Shown piece after piece: positions 25,406 through 34,408 of a stretch of DNA of 57,690 nucleotides. The notes under the pieces were generated by a model. That model was given only the letters and a program-made list of their open reading frames with translations. It was not told where the DNA came from and made no database searches. The stretch is from an uncultured eubacterium 1-6 (GTDB lineage Bacteria; Bacillota; Clostridia; Lachnospirales; Lachnospiraceae): contig CAIFEZ010000022.1 of the NCBI GenBank assembly GCA_903789595.1, positions 1 to 57,690 of the forward strand, in the 5' to 3' direction. Position 1 is the first letter of the stretch; every line of letters starts with the position of its first letter. Both the position numbers and the translations under genes were made by a program.

Positions 25406-25738
25406 ATGAGTTTCGGAAAGATGAATACCTTCATTTCTATTGTGGAAAAACAGCAAACCACAGATGATGAGGGCTTTAAAACAGAAACTGAGGTGACACT
25501 TGCTGAGGTACGCGCGTATAGAGAAGGTCGTCATGGAAGTGAAAGATGGGCAAACATGGCTCAGTTTTCGACAGCTACGGATCTATTTCGATTTCGCGTG
25601 ATACCAAACGTTACAGTTACCACGGAGATGCGAATCCTGTGCGACGGACACGTTTTTGAGATTACCTCAATCGAGGATGTCAAAGGACGTGGCATGTATT
25701 TGGAGGCGCTGGTGCAGGAGGTGAAAAAGAGTGGCTAA
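25406..25738 (+). CDS. phage head closure protein
   Basis: 110-residue beta-barrel protein of the head-tail adaptor/stopper family (SPP1 gp16-like): 'MNTFISIVEKQQTTDDEGF', 'VRAYREGRHGSERWANMAQF', and 'DGHVFEITSIEDVKGRGMYL'. It closes the connector after packaging. ATG 25406 is used. It overlaps the next gene by 8 bases. Confidence 0.85.
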   Translation: MSFGKMNTFISIVEKQQTTDDEGFKTETEVTLAEVRAYREGRHGSERWANMAQFSTATDLFRFRVIPNVTVTTEMRILCDGHVFEITSIEDVKGRGMYLEALVQEVKKSG

Positions 25739-26162
25739 AGCAACATTCAAAATGCCCGAGGATTTTTTGATGAAGGTATCAAAGCTTGCAGATAGGACAG
25801 ATGAAATACTGCCCAAGGTCCTGGAGGCTGGAGCAGAAGTTGTAGAAGGCAAAGTCAGGTCCAATCTGACATCCGTCATCGGTAAAGGAACAAAGCTACC
25901 TTCACGATCAACAGGACAGCTTTTATCTTCTCTTGGCACATCGCCTGCGTTGCAGGATAAGAATGGCGACTTTAACGTAAAGGTTGGTTTTTCAGAACCG
26001 AGATCAGATGGGGACAGCAATGCAAAAATAGCTACGATCCTTGAATACGGGAAAAGCGGTCAGCCTGCAAAGCCATTTTTGAAGCCTGCAAAATCATCAT
26101 CGAAGAATGCCTGCATTGAAGCGATGAAAGCCAAATTGGAATCGGAGGTGAACGGGATATGA
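25731..26162 (+). CDS. HK97 gp10-family tail completion protein
   Basis: 143 residues. 'VLEAGAEVVEGKVRSNL', 'STGQLLSSLGTSPAL' and 'ILEYGKSGQPAKPFLKPA' are signatures of the HK97 gp10 family, which acts where the tail joins the head. GTG 25731 is the start, with AGGAGG (25717-25722) 8 bases upstream, inside the head closure gene. Confidence 0.88.
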   Translation: MAKATFKMPEDFLMKVSKLADRTDEILPKVLEAGAEVVEGKVRSNLTSVIGKGTKLPSRSTGQLLSSLGTSPALQDKNGDFNVKVGFSEPRSDGDSNAKIATILEYGKSGQPAKPFLKPAKSSSKNACIEAMKAKLESEVNGI

Positions 26163-26500
26163 GCCTGCTATCTGAAATAAAAACCGTGGTTACCGACTGC
26201 GGTTTGTCATTGGAGACAGGCGTGTTTTCTGGGGAACCACCAGATGAATACGTGGTTGTGACTCCGCTGGTAGATACTTTTGAACTCCATGCGGATGATG
26301 CTCCCGGGTACGAGACACAGGAAGCAAGGTTATCCCTGTTCTCCAAAGGAAATTATATGCAGCGGAAGAAGCAGCTCTCAAAGGCACTTCTTACCGCTGA
26401 TTTTGTTATTACGGACAGACGGTACATCGGACATGAGGATGATACCGGCTACCATCACTACGCCATTGACGTGGCAAAACTATATGAAACGGAGGATTAA
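26159..26500 (+). CDS. putative tail terminator protein
   Basis: 113 residues. 'GVFSGEPPDEYVVVTPLVD' and 'EARLSLFSKGNYMQRKKQLS' resemble small tail-terminator proteins, which cap the tail tube. The assignment rests mainly on position: between the gp10-like gene and the major tail protein, overlapping the former by 4 bases. Confidence 0.6.
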   Translation: MSLLSEIKTVVTDCGLSLETGVFSGEPPDEYVVVTPLVDTFELHADDAPGYETQEARLSLFSKGNYMQRKKQLSKALLTADFVITDRRYIGHEDDTGYHHYAIDVAKLYETED

Positions 26501-26505
26501 AGATT

Positions 26506-27096
26506 ATGGCAACAATCGGTCTTGATAAACTTTTCTATTCTAAGATCACGGAGGATGCCAGCGGAAACGAAACCTATGGCACTCCGGTATCTCTTGCAAA
26601 GGCCATGACTGCAGAGCTTTCTGTAGAACTGGCCGAGGCAACGCTCTATGCAGATGACGGTGCTGCAGAAGTTGTAAAGGAGTTCCAGAGTGGAACACTT
26701 TCGCTCGGTGTTGATAACATCGGACTTTCCGTAGCTGCTGATCTTACAGGAGCAACGGTTGATGATAATGGTGTTCTTATTTCGGCATCGGAGGATGGCG
26801 GAGCTCCTGTAGCAATCGGATTCCGTGCAAAGAAGGCCAATGGTAAATACCGCTATTTCTGGCTTTATCGCGTGATCTTTGGTGTGCCTTCTACTAACCT
26901 TACGACAAAGGGTGAGAGCATTGAGTTCTCCACACCGACAATTGAAGGAACCGTATATCGAAGAAACAAAGTTGATGCATTTGGTAAGCATCCTTGGAAG
27001 GCTGAGGTATCAGAGGATGATACCGGTGTAGCGGCAGAGACAATCTCCGGGTGGTATTCGGAGGTTTACGAGCCTGAACACGAAGGCCAGGGTTAA
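26506..27096 (+). CDS. major tail tube protein
   Basis: 196 residues. 'IGLDKLFYSKITEDASGNET', 'LSVELAEATLYADDGAAEVV', 'FRAKKANGKYRYFWLYRVIF' and 'STPTIEGTVYRRNKVD' are typical of the phi13-family major tail protein that stacks to form the tail tube. It stands directly before the tail chaperone genes. Confidence 0.9.
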   Translation: MATIGLDKLFYSKITEDASGNETYGTPVSLAKAMTAELSVELAEATLYADDGAAEVVKEFQSGTLSLGVDNIGLSVAADLTGATVDDNGVLISASEDGGAPVAIGFRAKKANGKYRYFWLYRVIFGVPSTNLTTKGESIEFSTPTIEGTVYRRNKVDAFGKHPWKAEVSEDDTGVAAETISGWYSEVYEPEHEGQG

Positions 27097-27110
27097 GGAG
27101 GTAGCACATC

Positions 27111-27491
27111 ATGGATGAAAGAAGCGCAATTGTAAAAATCGGTGGTCAGGAATATGAAATGCTTCTTACCACCAAAGCAACAAAGGAAATCGCCGGACGC
27201 TATGGTGGCCTTGAGAACCTGGGAGACAAGCTGATGAAGTCAGAGAATTTCGAGATGGCCCTCGATGAAATCGTGTGGCTTATCACGTTGCTTTGCAATC
27301 AGACTATCCTGGTCCACAACTTAAAGAATCCGGATGATAAAAAGCCGGAACTGACAACGGAGGAGGTTGAACTTCTCACCTCGCCTATGGAGCTTACGGA
27401 TTACAAAGATGCCATCATGGAAGCAATGTACCGTGGCACAAAGCGAAATGTGGAGAGTGAACCGGACCCAAAAAACACAGTGGCCGAGTAA
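27111..27491 (+). CDS. tail assembly chaperone, gpG-like
   Basis: 126-residue product of the unshifted frame. 'IVKIGGQEYEMLLTTKATKE' and 'GRYGGLENLGDKLMKSENFE' are typical of the gpG-like tail chaperone that coats the tape measure during assembly. It ends 'PKNTVAE' at TAA 27489-27491, just past a slippery sequence (27467-27476). Confidence 0.85.
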   Translation: MDERSAIVKIGGQEYEMLLTTKATKEIAGRYGGLENLGDKLMKSENFEMALDEIVWLITLLCNQTILVHNLKNPDDKKPELTTEEVELLTSPMELTDYKDAIMEAMYRGTKRNVESEPDPKNTVAE

Positions 27492-27679
27492 GTGACGAAG
27501 AGTTATTTACCCGGCTTTTATATTACGGCATCAGTCAGCTTCACCTTTCGCAGGATGAGTTCTGGCTGATGCCGTTTGGCCTGTTTATGGACTTGTGGGA
27601 GTGCCATAAGCAGTATAACGGCATTTCGAAGCCAAAACAAAATCTCACAATCGACGATGTGATCCCATACGGAATCTGA
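27111..27679 (+). CDS. tail assembly chaperone gpG-T fusion made by -1 ribosomal frameshift
   Basis: Downstream of the gpG-like stop the -1 frame stays open to TGA 27677-27679 and encodes a plausible 68-residue domain ('EELFTRLLYYGISQLHLSQ', 'FGLFMDLWECHKQYNG', 'LTIDDVIPYGI') with no start codon or binding site of its own. Shifting at A-AAA-AAC (27470-27476) joins it in frame to gpG. This is the lambda G/G-T arrangement, where a minority fusion recruits tail tube to tape measure. The predicted product is about 190 residues. Confidence 0.8.
27467..27476 (+). other. -1 frameshift slippery site CCCAAAAAAC
   Basis: In the reading frame GAC-CCA-AAA-AAC two overlapping canonical heptamers occur: C-CCA-AAA (27467-27473) and A-AAA-AAC (27470-27476). 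The gpG stop follows 12 bases later, and the -1 frame continues without a stop to 27679. Confidence 0.8.
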
Positions 27680-27699
27680 CGGGAAGGAGGTAAAGACGC

Positions 27700-30312
27700 A
27701 TGGCTGATAATTTCGGTCTAAAGATCGGTGTCGAGGGTGAACGCGAGTTTAAGAAAGCCCTCGCGGAAATAAATCAGTCGTTTAAGGTACTGGGTTCTGA
27801 AATGAAGCTTGTATCTTCACAGTTCGACAAAAACGACAAATCTGTGCAGGCGCTCTCTTCCCGAAATCAGGTTTTAAACAAGGAGATCGAAGCACAAAAA
27901 CAAAAGATTGAGACTCTTCGTGCCGCTCTGGAGAATGCATCCAGCTCCTTTGGTGAGACTGACCGCAGGACCCAGAGCTGGCAGATTCAATTAAATAATG
28001 CCGAGGCCGCTCTCAATGATATGGAGCGAGAGCTAAGCGATAATAACGCTGCACTGGAAGAAGCAAATTCCAATTACGGAAGAGCCGAAGACGCGCTGGA
28101 GGACATGGACCGTGAAATGGATGATGTTACCGATAGCGCCGATGATATGGGCGATGAAATCGATGATGCCGGTGATGCAGCAGAAAAGTCTGAGAGTAAA
28201 TTCAAGGGCCTCGGTACCGTTTTAAAGTCTGTCGGTGCGGCTATGGGAGCTGTTGTTGTAGCCGCTGGTGCGGCCGCAGTAAAGCTTGGAAAAGAAGTAG
28301 TCGCTGCTTATGCAGATTATGAACAGCTTGTTGGCGGTGTTGATACGCTGTTTAAGGAATCATCCGGAAAGCTCCAAGAATATGCCTCCAATGCATATAA
28401 GACGGCAGGAATGTCGGCAAATGAGTACATGGAGACAGTTACAAGTTTCTCGGCAAGCCTGATCTCTTCCCTTGGTGGAGATACAGAAAAGGCAGTCGAG
28501 TATGCTGATATGGCCATTACCGACATGTCAGATAACGCCAATAAAATGGGTACTGATATGGCATCCATTCAGAACGCTTATCAGGGTTTTGCTAAGCAGA
28601 ACTATACGATGCTTGATAACTTAAAGCTCGGATACGGCGGCACAAAATCTGAAATGGAGCGTCTGCTTGCTGATGCTCAGGCCATTTCAGGTATCGAATA
28701 CAACATTGACTCCTACGCTGATGTCGTTGAGGCAATTCATGTAATCCAGACAAGCATGGATATTACAGGAACGACAGCAAGAGAGGCAGAGCATACCATC
28801 TCGGGTTCAATCAATTCTATGCAAGCAGCACTGCAAAACCTTGTGGTTGGATTTGGTAATGCAGATGCTGATATGGAACAACTCTGTAATAACGTCGTGG
28901 ATGCCTTTAAGGATGTGGTAACGAATATCACTCCGATAATTGCGAACATCGTAGCTGCACTACCTACGGCTACGGGTGCGCTTCTGGAAGCAGTGGCAGA
29001 ACTCCTTCCTACACTCCTTCAGATGGTAACGGAACTGTTTTCTCAGGTGTTAACGACACTGCTTAACCTACTACCAAGTTTAATACCGGCTGCAGTTCAA
29101 GCGGTAATGACGATAGTTAATGCCATAATCGAGAACATTCCGCTTCTTATTGAGGCGGCGGTCCAGCTTATTGCTACGCTTGTTCAGGGAATCGGAGAAG
29201 CGCTTCCAACACTGATCCCAGCAGCGGTGCAGGCAATCGTTACAATCGTGCAGGGCTTAATCGACAATCTTCCGATGATTTTGGATGCAGCGTTGCAACT
29301 CATCATGGGGCTGGCCCAGGGTATTCTTGATGCGATACCTGTGTTAATTGAGGCACTTCCTGCAATTATCACGAGCATCGTGGAGTTTATTGTTGGAGCA
29401 ATCCCTCAGATTATAGATGCGGGAATACAGCTACTTACTTCCCTCATCACAGCATTGCCACAGATTATTACAGCCATCGTAGCGGCAATTCCTCAGATCA
29501 TCGATGGTATCTTAACAGCGATCCTGGGTAGTATTCCGCAGCTTATCGATGCTGGTGTTCGTCTGTTGATAGCGCTCATTCAGAACTTGCCGACCATAAT
29601 AACCACGATTGTAAATGCAATCCCGCAGATAATCACATCAATCGTGAATGCTCTTATTGGAAATATCGACAAGATCATCATGGCAGGAGTGCAGCTATTC
29701 GTAGCGCTTATAAAGAACCTGCCGCAGATAATCGTGGCTATCGTCAAGGCGGTACCACAGATCATTACTGCTATAGTGAAAGGCTTTGCAAGCGGAGCTT
29801 CCCAGATGGCTCAGATCGGATTAAACCTCATCAAGGGTATCTGGAATGGTATCGGTGATGCGGCCTCTTGGTTGTGGAGTAAGGTCAGCGGTTTCTGTTC
29901 AAACCTGATGAGCAAGATCAAAGGCTTCTTCGGTATCGCATCTCCGTCTAAAGAGATGGCCTGGGTCGGCGATATGCTTACAGCAGGTCTTGCCGGCGGT
30001 ATCGATGATTCTGCAAAGGTGGCGATTAATGCCGCACAGGATTTGAACAAGGGCATCATGAATGTGATGGATGGCCTGGCTGATGATATGCAGTCGGCAG
30101 TCCCGAGCAATTTCAACTTGGATGCCGATGCGACAGTGCGTTCTGTTGCGAGCGGAGTAACAGGAGCAACATCCGGTTCATCGTATGGACCGTTGGTTTC
30201 TGTTGGCCAGATGATTGTAAGAAGCGAGGATGATATCCGTAAGATTTCGCAGGAACTTTATAACCTGATTCAGACAGGCTCCCGTGCACAGGGACGCTTT
30301 TCAACTGCTTAA
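27700..30312 (+). CDS. phage tail tape measure protein
   Basis: 870 residues; length sets tail length. The N-terminus (about 1-150) is coiled coil with 'LNKEIEAQKQKIETLRAALE'. A Gly/Ala/Val hydrophobic segment (about 178-205) follows, then the tape-measure core 'EQLVGGVDTLFKESSGKLQE' and 'ANKMGTDMASIQNAYQGFAK'. Residues about 463-700 are a run of about 22-residue hydrophobic repeats ('AAVQLIATLVQG...', 'AGIQLLTSLITALPQII'). Near the end come 'FFGIASPSKEMAWVGDMLTA' and a linker. Start by AAGGAGG (27684-27690). Confidence 0.95.
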   Translation: MADNFGLKIGVEGEREFKKALAEINQSFKVLGSEMKLVSSQFDKNDKSVQALSSRNQVLNKEIEAQKQKIETLRAALENASSSFGETDRRTQSWQIQLNNAEAALNDMERELSDNNAALEEANSNYGRAEDALEDMDREMDDVTDSADDMGDEIDDAGDAAEKSESKFKGLGTVLKSVGAAMGAVVVAAGAAAVKLGKEVVAAYADYEQLVGGVDTLFKESSGKLQEYASNAYKTAGMSANEYMETVTSFSASLISSLGGDTEKAVEYADMAITDMSDNANKMGTDMASIQNAYQGFAKQNYTMLDNLKLGYGGTKSEMERLLADAQAISGIEYNIDSYADVVEAIHVIQTSMDITGTTAREAEHTISGSINSMQAALQNLVVGFGNADADMEQLCNNVVDAFKDVVTNITPIIANIVAALPTATGALLEAVAELLPTLLQMVTELFSQVLTTLLNLLPSLIPAAVQAVMTIVNAIIENIPLLIEAAVQLIATLVQGIGEALPTLIPAAVQAIVTIVQGLIDNLPMILDAALQLIMGLAQGILDAIPVLIEALPAIITSIVEFIVGAIPQIIDAGIQLLTSLITALPQIITAIVAAIPQIIDGILTAILGSIPQLIDAGVRLLIALIQNLPTIITTIVNAIPQIITSIVNALIGNIDKIIMAGVQLFVALIKNLPQIIVAIVKAVPQIITAIVKGFASGASQMAQIGLNLIKGIWNGIGDAASWLWSKVSGFCSNLMSKIKGFFGIASPSKEMAWVGDMLTAGLAGGIDDSAKVAINAAQDLNKGIMNVMDGLADDMQSAVPSNFNLDADATVRSVASGVTGATSGSSYGPLVSVGQMIVRSEDDIRKISQELYNLIQTGSRAQGRFSTA
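29088..29790 (+). repeat. 22-residue (66-base) hydrophobic repeats in the tape measure gene
   Basis: About eleven diverged units of 22 codons, of pattern A-A/G-V-Q-L-(hydrophobic)-I/L-P-x-I/L-I. The later ones are organised as 44-residue pairs beginning 'AGIQLL', 'AGVRLL' and 'AGVQLF'. The DNA is diverged, so this is protein-level repetition, not a recent tandem array. Confidence 0.7.
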
Positions 30313-30324
30313 GGAGGTGGACTG

Positions 30325-31104
30325 ATGGGTTTTACATATGACGATACGACGTCTGCCAGTATGGGACTTAAGGCTCATCTCACCTCTTGGCAAGTGTGTG
30401 GTGGGCTAAGAAATTATACTGCCTCTATTCCAGGTAAAAGTGGAGTAGCGGACTTTGGAGCAGACTTTGATTACAGAGAGATCAATGTATCGTGCAGTAT
30501 TCTTCCGAAGAGGAGCTTTGCTTCTTTGGTTTCGGTGCTGGATGATATTTCTCTCTGGCTTGACCCGACAGCAGGATTAAAACAGCTTGTTTTTGATGAT
30601 GTACCGGATCGGTATTTCATGGCAAGGCTTTATGAAAGAGTGGATTGTGAGAGGCTGCTTGTCCGTTCGGCGGGCAGCTTCGACCTTAAGTTCTTCTGCC
30701 CTGATCCATTTGCTTACGCAGTGGATGATGAGGAATTTACCATCTCATCAACAGGCTCGCATACGGTAAAAAGGGATAAAGGTAATATTGAATCTCATCC
30801 GGTATATCGCATAAAAGGTGTGATTACATCGGGAGTCAGCAACTATATCACGATTACTACAAACGGTTCCGAGTTAAAGATCGTAAACGCAACACTGGCG
30901 GCAACAGAGACGTTGGTAGTAGATACGGATATGATGACTGCCTGGGTAGAGGATTCAAATGGAGATGTACTAAGAAACGGACTGCCGTATCTTTCAGAAT
31001 TAAACTTCTCGACGCTCTCTGTCGGAAATAATACAGTCACAGTGGCAGCGAACAATGCCACATTTACTCGGCTTTCGATCGAGGCAAGAAGCAGATGGAG
31101 GTGA
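30325..31104 (+). CDS. distal tail protein (Dit)
   Basis: 259 residues. N-terminal half 'YTASIPGKSGVADFGADFDY', 'REINVSCSILPKRSF' and 'WLDPTAGLKQLVFDD' is the Dit ring domain; the C-terminal half ('VYRIKGVITSGVSNYITITT', 'LSVGNNTVTVAANN') is the galectin-like extension. It forms the hub between tail tube and baseplate. Start by AAGGAGG (30312-30318). Confidence 0.88.
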   Translation: MGFTYDDTTSASMGLKAHLTSWQVCGGLRNYTASIPGKSGVADFGADFDYREINVSCSILPKRSFASLVSVLDDISLWLDPTAGLKQLVFDDVPDRYFMARLYERVDCERLLVRSAGSFDLKFFCPDPFAYAVDDEEFTISSTGSHTVKRDKGNIESHPVYRIKGVITSGVSNYITITTNGSELKIVNATLAATETLVVDTDMMTAWVEDSNGDVLRNGLPYLSELNFSTLSVGNNTVTVAANNATFTRLSIEARSRWR

Positions 31105-31110
31105 CGGTGG

Positions 31111-33636
31111 ATGTCCTTAAAAACGATACTAAATAAACAGACGGATTTCACCGGCGAGTTCCCGGTAGAGTTTGCCAAGGATGGCCTTTGGAGATTCAAT
31201 GAGGCTGCTCCCGATGCCGACACCTGCTTTGCCGATTCCTCCGGAAAGAACCGAAGAGCATATATCAATAATTGGAGTGGAACCACAGCTTCATTAGTGG
31301 ACGGCATCTTTGGCACATACTTCCGTATGAACATTAATAACCCGTCTACGGAGAAGACGTATCTTCGGGTGTCGAATGATGGCAGCATCTTTTCGAATAT
31401 TGGGGAGCGTATCATCGTGGGAGGCTGGATGCGTCCGACGACTTATTCTGTAGGAAACACGTACACACCGATTCTTTCTACAAGAGCAGGAACCGGAAAC
31501 CCGATATTCTATTTGTCACTTATCCGCGGAAAGCCGAGGATTATGCTTTACAATTCCTCGGGCACATTGATCCTCGATACTTCGGTTACGCCATCGTTTT
31601 CTCTTGAGAATGCAAAGTGGTATTTTATCGCAGCGGTCATTGAGCCGACGAACAAGAAAGCCTGGTATGTAGTTGGAAGCAAGGAAAGTGGCGAGGTATG
31701 GAAATCTGCAGCGCTTTCTTTTTCAGGAGAATTAAATCCATCATGCACAGCAGACCTCGTCTGGGGAATGCTGAATACATCCTATTGGTACGCAGGCGGA
31801 TTTGATGAGTGGTTCTTGGATTGTGACTCTTCCCTTACCGCGGATGATCTGATGGATTATTTCCGTTCGGCTGTTATGGCTAACGCGGGTGATATGACTG
31901 GAACGGTAGATGGTCTTACGGAAGAAAACGCTGTCATTCTTCGTGCTTCTTCCGGCGTATATCCGTCGGAGGGTATTCTGACGACGGCAGCAGCGGAGTG
32001 TAGCCTTTCAGGAACCGGCCGAGTGTCAGTTACCAGTGAGTATGTTTCCGGTACGACTGCAATATCTCTGGTAGAGACATCTACGAGCGATGATCTTATC
32101 ACTTGGAGCCCTTGGGTGGCAGTGCCGGCAGATGGAAAACTCGCCTCTCCTAACAGGGAGTATATACGTTTCCGTGTAACACTTACGACATCGGATACAT
32201 CACAGACACCGAAGGTTGTGGACATACGCTTATATGATATCCCGCGCTCACCTTATGAAAAGATTGGGTATGCACGTCCAGTGGTGCTGGATAGCAACGG
32301 TGCATGGGAGGCTATTCTGGAAAACGCCTATGACATTATTGTTACGGGTGAAATAAACGGTGAGGATACGCTTTCGTTTAAGATTCCGTACCGGGATAGC
32401 AAACGTAGCCATATCGACAGCGAGAAGAAAATCCAGATCGTCGACGATATCTACAAGGTGCGTACTGTAACTGATACAAAGGACACCGACGGAAATTCTA
32501 TAACCGAGGTATATGCCGAGGCAGAGTTTTACGACCTTACATTCTCTGTTTTGAAGGAAGAAAAGACCTTCGAAGCAGAATATCCCGAAGCAGCAATGGC
32601 TTATGCGCTTTCTGGTACAGAGTGGGCGGTCGGTACGGTGAATGTCAGAACGAAAAGGACCTGGACCAGCAGTGAAAAGAACGCGCTATCCATTCTAAGA
32701 AATGTGGCAGATTTACATGGTGGTGATCTGGTTTTTGACTGTGCAAACAGAATGGTCCATCTGCTTACCGTTAACGGAAAAGACAGCGGTGCGCTCTTTG
32801 CTTACCGTAAAAACATGAAGTCGATCCAGAGGGTTGTCGATACAAGGAGCCTCGTGACCAGGCTATATGCTTTTGGTGCAGATGGGCTCACTTTCGCTGA
32901 TATAAATAATGGCAAGCCTTATGTTGAGGACTTTAGCTATACCAACGAGGTACGCATTTCGACGTTGGACTGCTCATCATTTACAAATCCGTATCAGATG
33001 AAGGAGTATACGGAGATGAGGCTTGCGCAGTATTCCACACCGACCATTTCGTATGTCCTTAACGCGATGGATCTGTCAGTCCTTACCGGATACGAGCATG
33101 AAGCCTGGGAACTTGGCGATTATGTTCGCGTGGAGGATAAAGAGCTGGGCATATCTGTCACGACTCGAATTGTGCGTAGAGAATACAACCTGCAGGAACC
33201 TTGGAATACAGTACTGGAGCTTTCTACTACACTTAAGAACCTCGGTAATTCTGCCAGCCAGTGGGACAATGCTGCGGATACATTGGAAGGTACAAGCATG
33301 GTATCTAACGATGATATCCGGGAAATGGTGCCGTTTAATCTGCTGCGTAATTCCCGCGCTGATGATGGTCTTGCCTACTGGACGAGTTCAGGGTTTGTGG
33401 CTGATGGCGAGAATGGTGCGTCAGGTACAGCATCTTTCAAAGCGGAAGGCGTATCTGGCATGACAAAGAGTCTTTCACAAACGGTATACCCGGCCAATCG
33501 TGAAAGTTATACGATTTCTGCGCAGATTGGTTCGGAGGATTTGGAGAAGCTCTCGGATTCTTCCCAGGTCGGCATTGAGGTTGTTATTGAATATGAAGAT
33601 GGTACAACGGAAAGCCGCTTCATTGATTTGTACTGA
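31111..33636 (+). CDS. tail-tip protein: LamG-like, Tal/endopeptidase-like and carbohydrate-binding modules
   Basis: 841 residues. The N-terminal LamG/concanavalin-like domain (about 20-245, 'DGLWRFNEAAPDADTCFAD', 'GIFGTYFRMNINNPSTEK') is followed by a beta linker (about 270-375). The prophage tail endopeptidase/Tal domain (about 380-720) has 'YDIIVTGEINGEDTLSFKIP', 'VDDIYKVRTVTDTKD' and 'EHEAWELGDYVRVEDKELG'. A C-terminal jelly-roll-like module (about 745-840) may bind sugars ('NLLRNSRADDGLAYW'). It likely contacts the cell wall during infection. The extra N-terminal LamG domain is unusual for a Tal protein. Confidence 0.82.
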   Translation: MSLKTILNKQTDFTGEFPVEFAKDGLWRFNEAAPDADTCFADSSGKNRRAYINNWSGTTASLVDGIFGTYFRMNINNPSTEKTYLRVSNDGSIFSNIGERIIVGGWMRPTTYSVGNTYTPILSTRAGTGNPIFYLSLIRGKPRIMLYNSSGTLILDTSVTPSFSLENAKWYFIAAVIEPTNKKAWYVVGSKESGEVWKSAALSFSGELNPSCTADLVWGMLNTSYWYAGGFDEWFLDCDSSLTADDLMDYFRSAVMANAGDMTGTVDGLTEENAVILRASSGVYPSEGILTTAAAECSLSGTGRVSVTSEYVSGTTAISLVETSTSDDLITWSPWVAVPADGKLASPNREYIRFRVTLTTSDTSQTPKVVDIRLYDIPRSPYEKIGYARPVVLDSNGAWEAILENAYDIIVTGEINGEDTLSFKIPYRDSKRSHIDSEKKIQIVDDIYKVRTVTDTKDTDGNSITEVYAEAEFYDLTFSVLKEEKTFEAEYPEAAMAYALSGTEWAVGTVNVRTKRTWTSSEKNALSILRNVADLHGGDLVFDCANRMVHLLTVNGKDSGALFAYRKNMKSIQRVVDTRSLVTRLYAFGADGLTFADINNGKPYVEDFSYTNEVRISTLDCSSFTNPYQMKEYTEMRLAQYSTPTISYVLNAMDLSVLTGYEHEAWELGDYVRVEDKELGISVTTRIVRREYNLQEPWNTVLELSTTLKNLGNSASQWDNAADTLEGTSMVSNDDIREMVPFNLLRNSRADDGLAYWTSSGFVADGENGASGTASFKAEGVSGMTKSLSQTVYPANRESYTISAQIGSEDLEKLSDSSQVGIEVVIEYEDGTTESRFIDLY

Positions 33637-33648
33637 TGGAGGTGGGCT

Positions 33649-33846
33649 ATGGTTTACTTTTCAAAAACACAAGCAAAAGTCTCGCCGGAGCACTACGGGG
33701 ATAGAGTCAAATCCATCACGGTTCGCGTTTGCATTACGAATTGTACCGGAAAGCTATATGTGACAGACCTTCTTCTTCAGGCAGGAGCTGTCGCTACAGG
33801 ATGGGTAGGACATCCGTGCGAGATCAAGTGGACGCTTGATGGGTGA
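33649..33846 (+). CDS. small tail-associated protein, paralogue of the next gene
   Basis: 65 residues. 'RVCITNCTGKLYVTDLLLQ' and 'GAVATGWVGHPCE' closely parallel 'VIPTITDCSGSIWFTDLQLQ' and 'PALTGYTPHTE' in the next gene, so the two share a repeated beta module. It may be a tail-fibre or carbohydrate-binding unit; no family recognised. Start by GGAGGTGG (33638-33645). It overlaps the following gene by 8 bases. Confidence 0.6.
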   Translation: MVYFSKTQAKVSPEHYGDRVKSITVRVCITNCTGKLYVTDLLLQAGAVATGWVGHPCEIKWTLDG

Positions 33847-34408
33847 CATACGATTTATCCGCTTAGCGGAAGTAATCAATAAAAAGCAGGACAAAAGAGT
33901 CGTGAGTGTATCGGTGATTCCTACCATTACCGATTGCTCCGGCTCTATTTGGTTTACGGACCTGCAGCTTCAGGAAGGACCAGCGCTTACCGGATATACT
34001 CCGCATACAGAGATTTGTCTAAAGGAATCTGAGAATGCTCCGGTCTGGTTTAACGGGATCGTTCGCTCAGAAGAAACAGTGATCCTTCTTAATCTCGGTG
34101 GCACTTCGGCTGGGTTAGATATTCATTTTTGCCCGAAGCAGAACATGGAGGCCGGGAGCGTAACACTTGCCCAGGGTGTTGGAGGCCAGAAGGCCACCTT
34201 CCCGAATAGCATGACCGCGGGCGATGATGTGGCACTCTTAGCTTCGACGCGAGAGTGCACGAAGAACGGTGTGAAAGAAAGGAAAGACGGTTTTTATCAA
34301 TATAGCGCGGCATGGGATTCCAAACATATCGTGTCCTTACCGCAGGGTAAAAGTGCACAGCTTTTATATTCGATGCAGGAAATGGACGATGGAGGTGATT
34401 TGCTCTAA
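33839..34408 (+). CDS. tail protein of unknown function
   Basis: 189 residues. The first 60 repeat the module of the preceding small gene. The middle and end resemble the siphovirus Gp157/upper tail type ('VWFNGIVRSEETVILLNLGG', 'LAQGVGGQKATFPNSMTAGD'), but I cannot name a family. ATG 33839 is preferred over TTG 33836. It ends one base into the GH18 gene (TAATG). Position suggests a baseplate or receptor-binding accessory. Confidence 0.6.
   Translation: MGDIRFIRLAEVINKKQDKRVVSVSVIPTITDCSGSIWFTDLQLQEGPALTGYTPHTEICLKESENAPVWFNGIVRSEETVILLNLGGTSAGLDIHFCPKQNMEAGSVTLAQGVGGQKATFPNSMTAGDDVALLASTRECTKNGVKERKDGFYQYSAAWDSKHIVSLPQGKSAQLLYSMQEMDDGGDLL

Noticed and set aside
29088-29790. Repetitive DNA considered as tandem repeat or CRISPR-like array
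   Set aside because: The repetition is at protein level inside the tape measure gene; units are diverged in DNA and there are no constant repeats with unique spacers.
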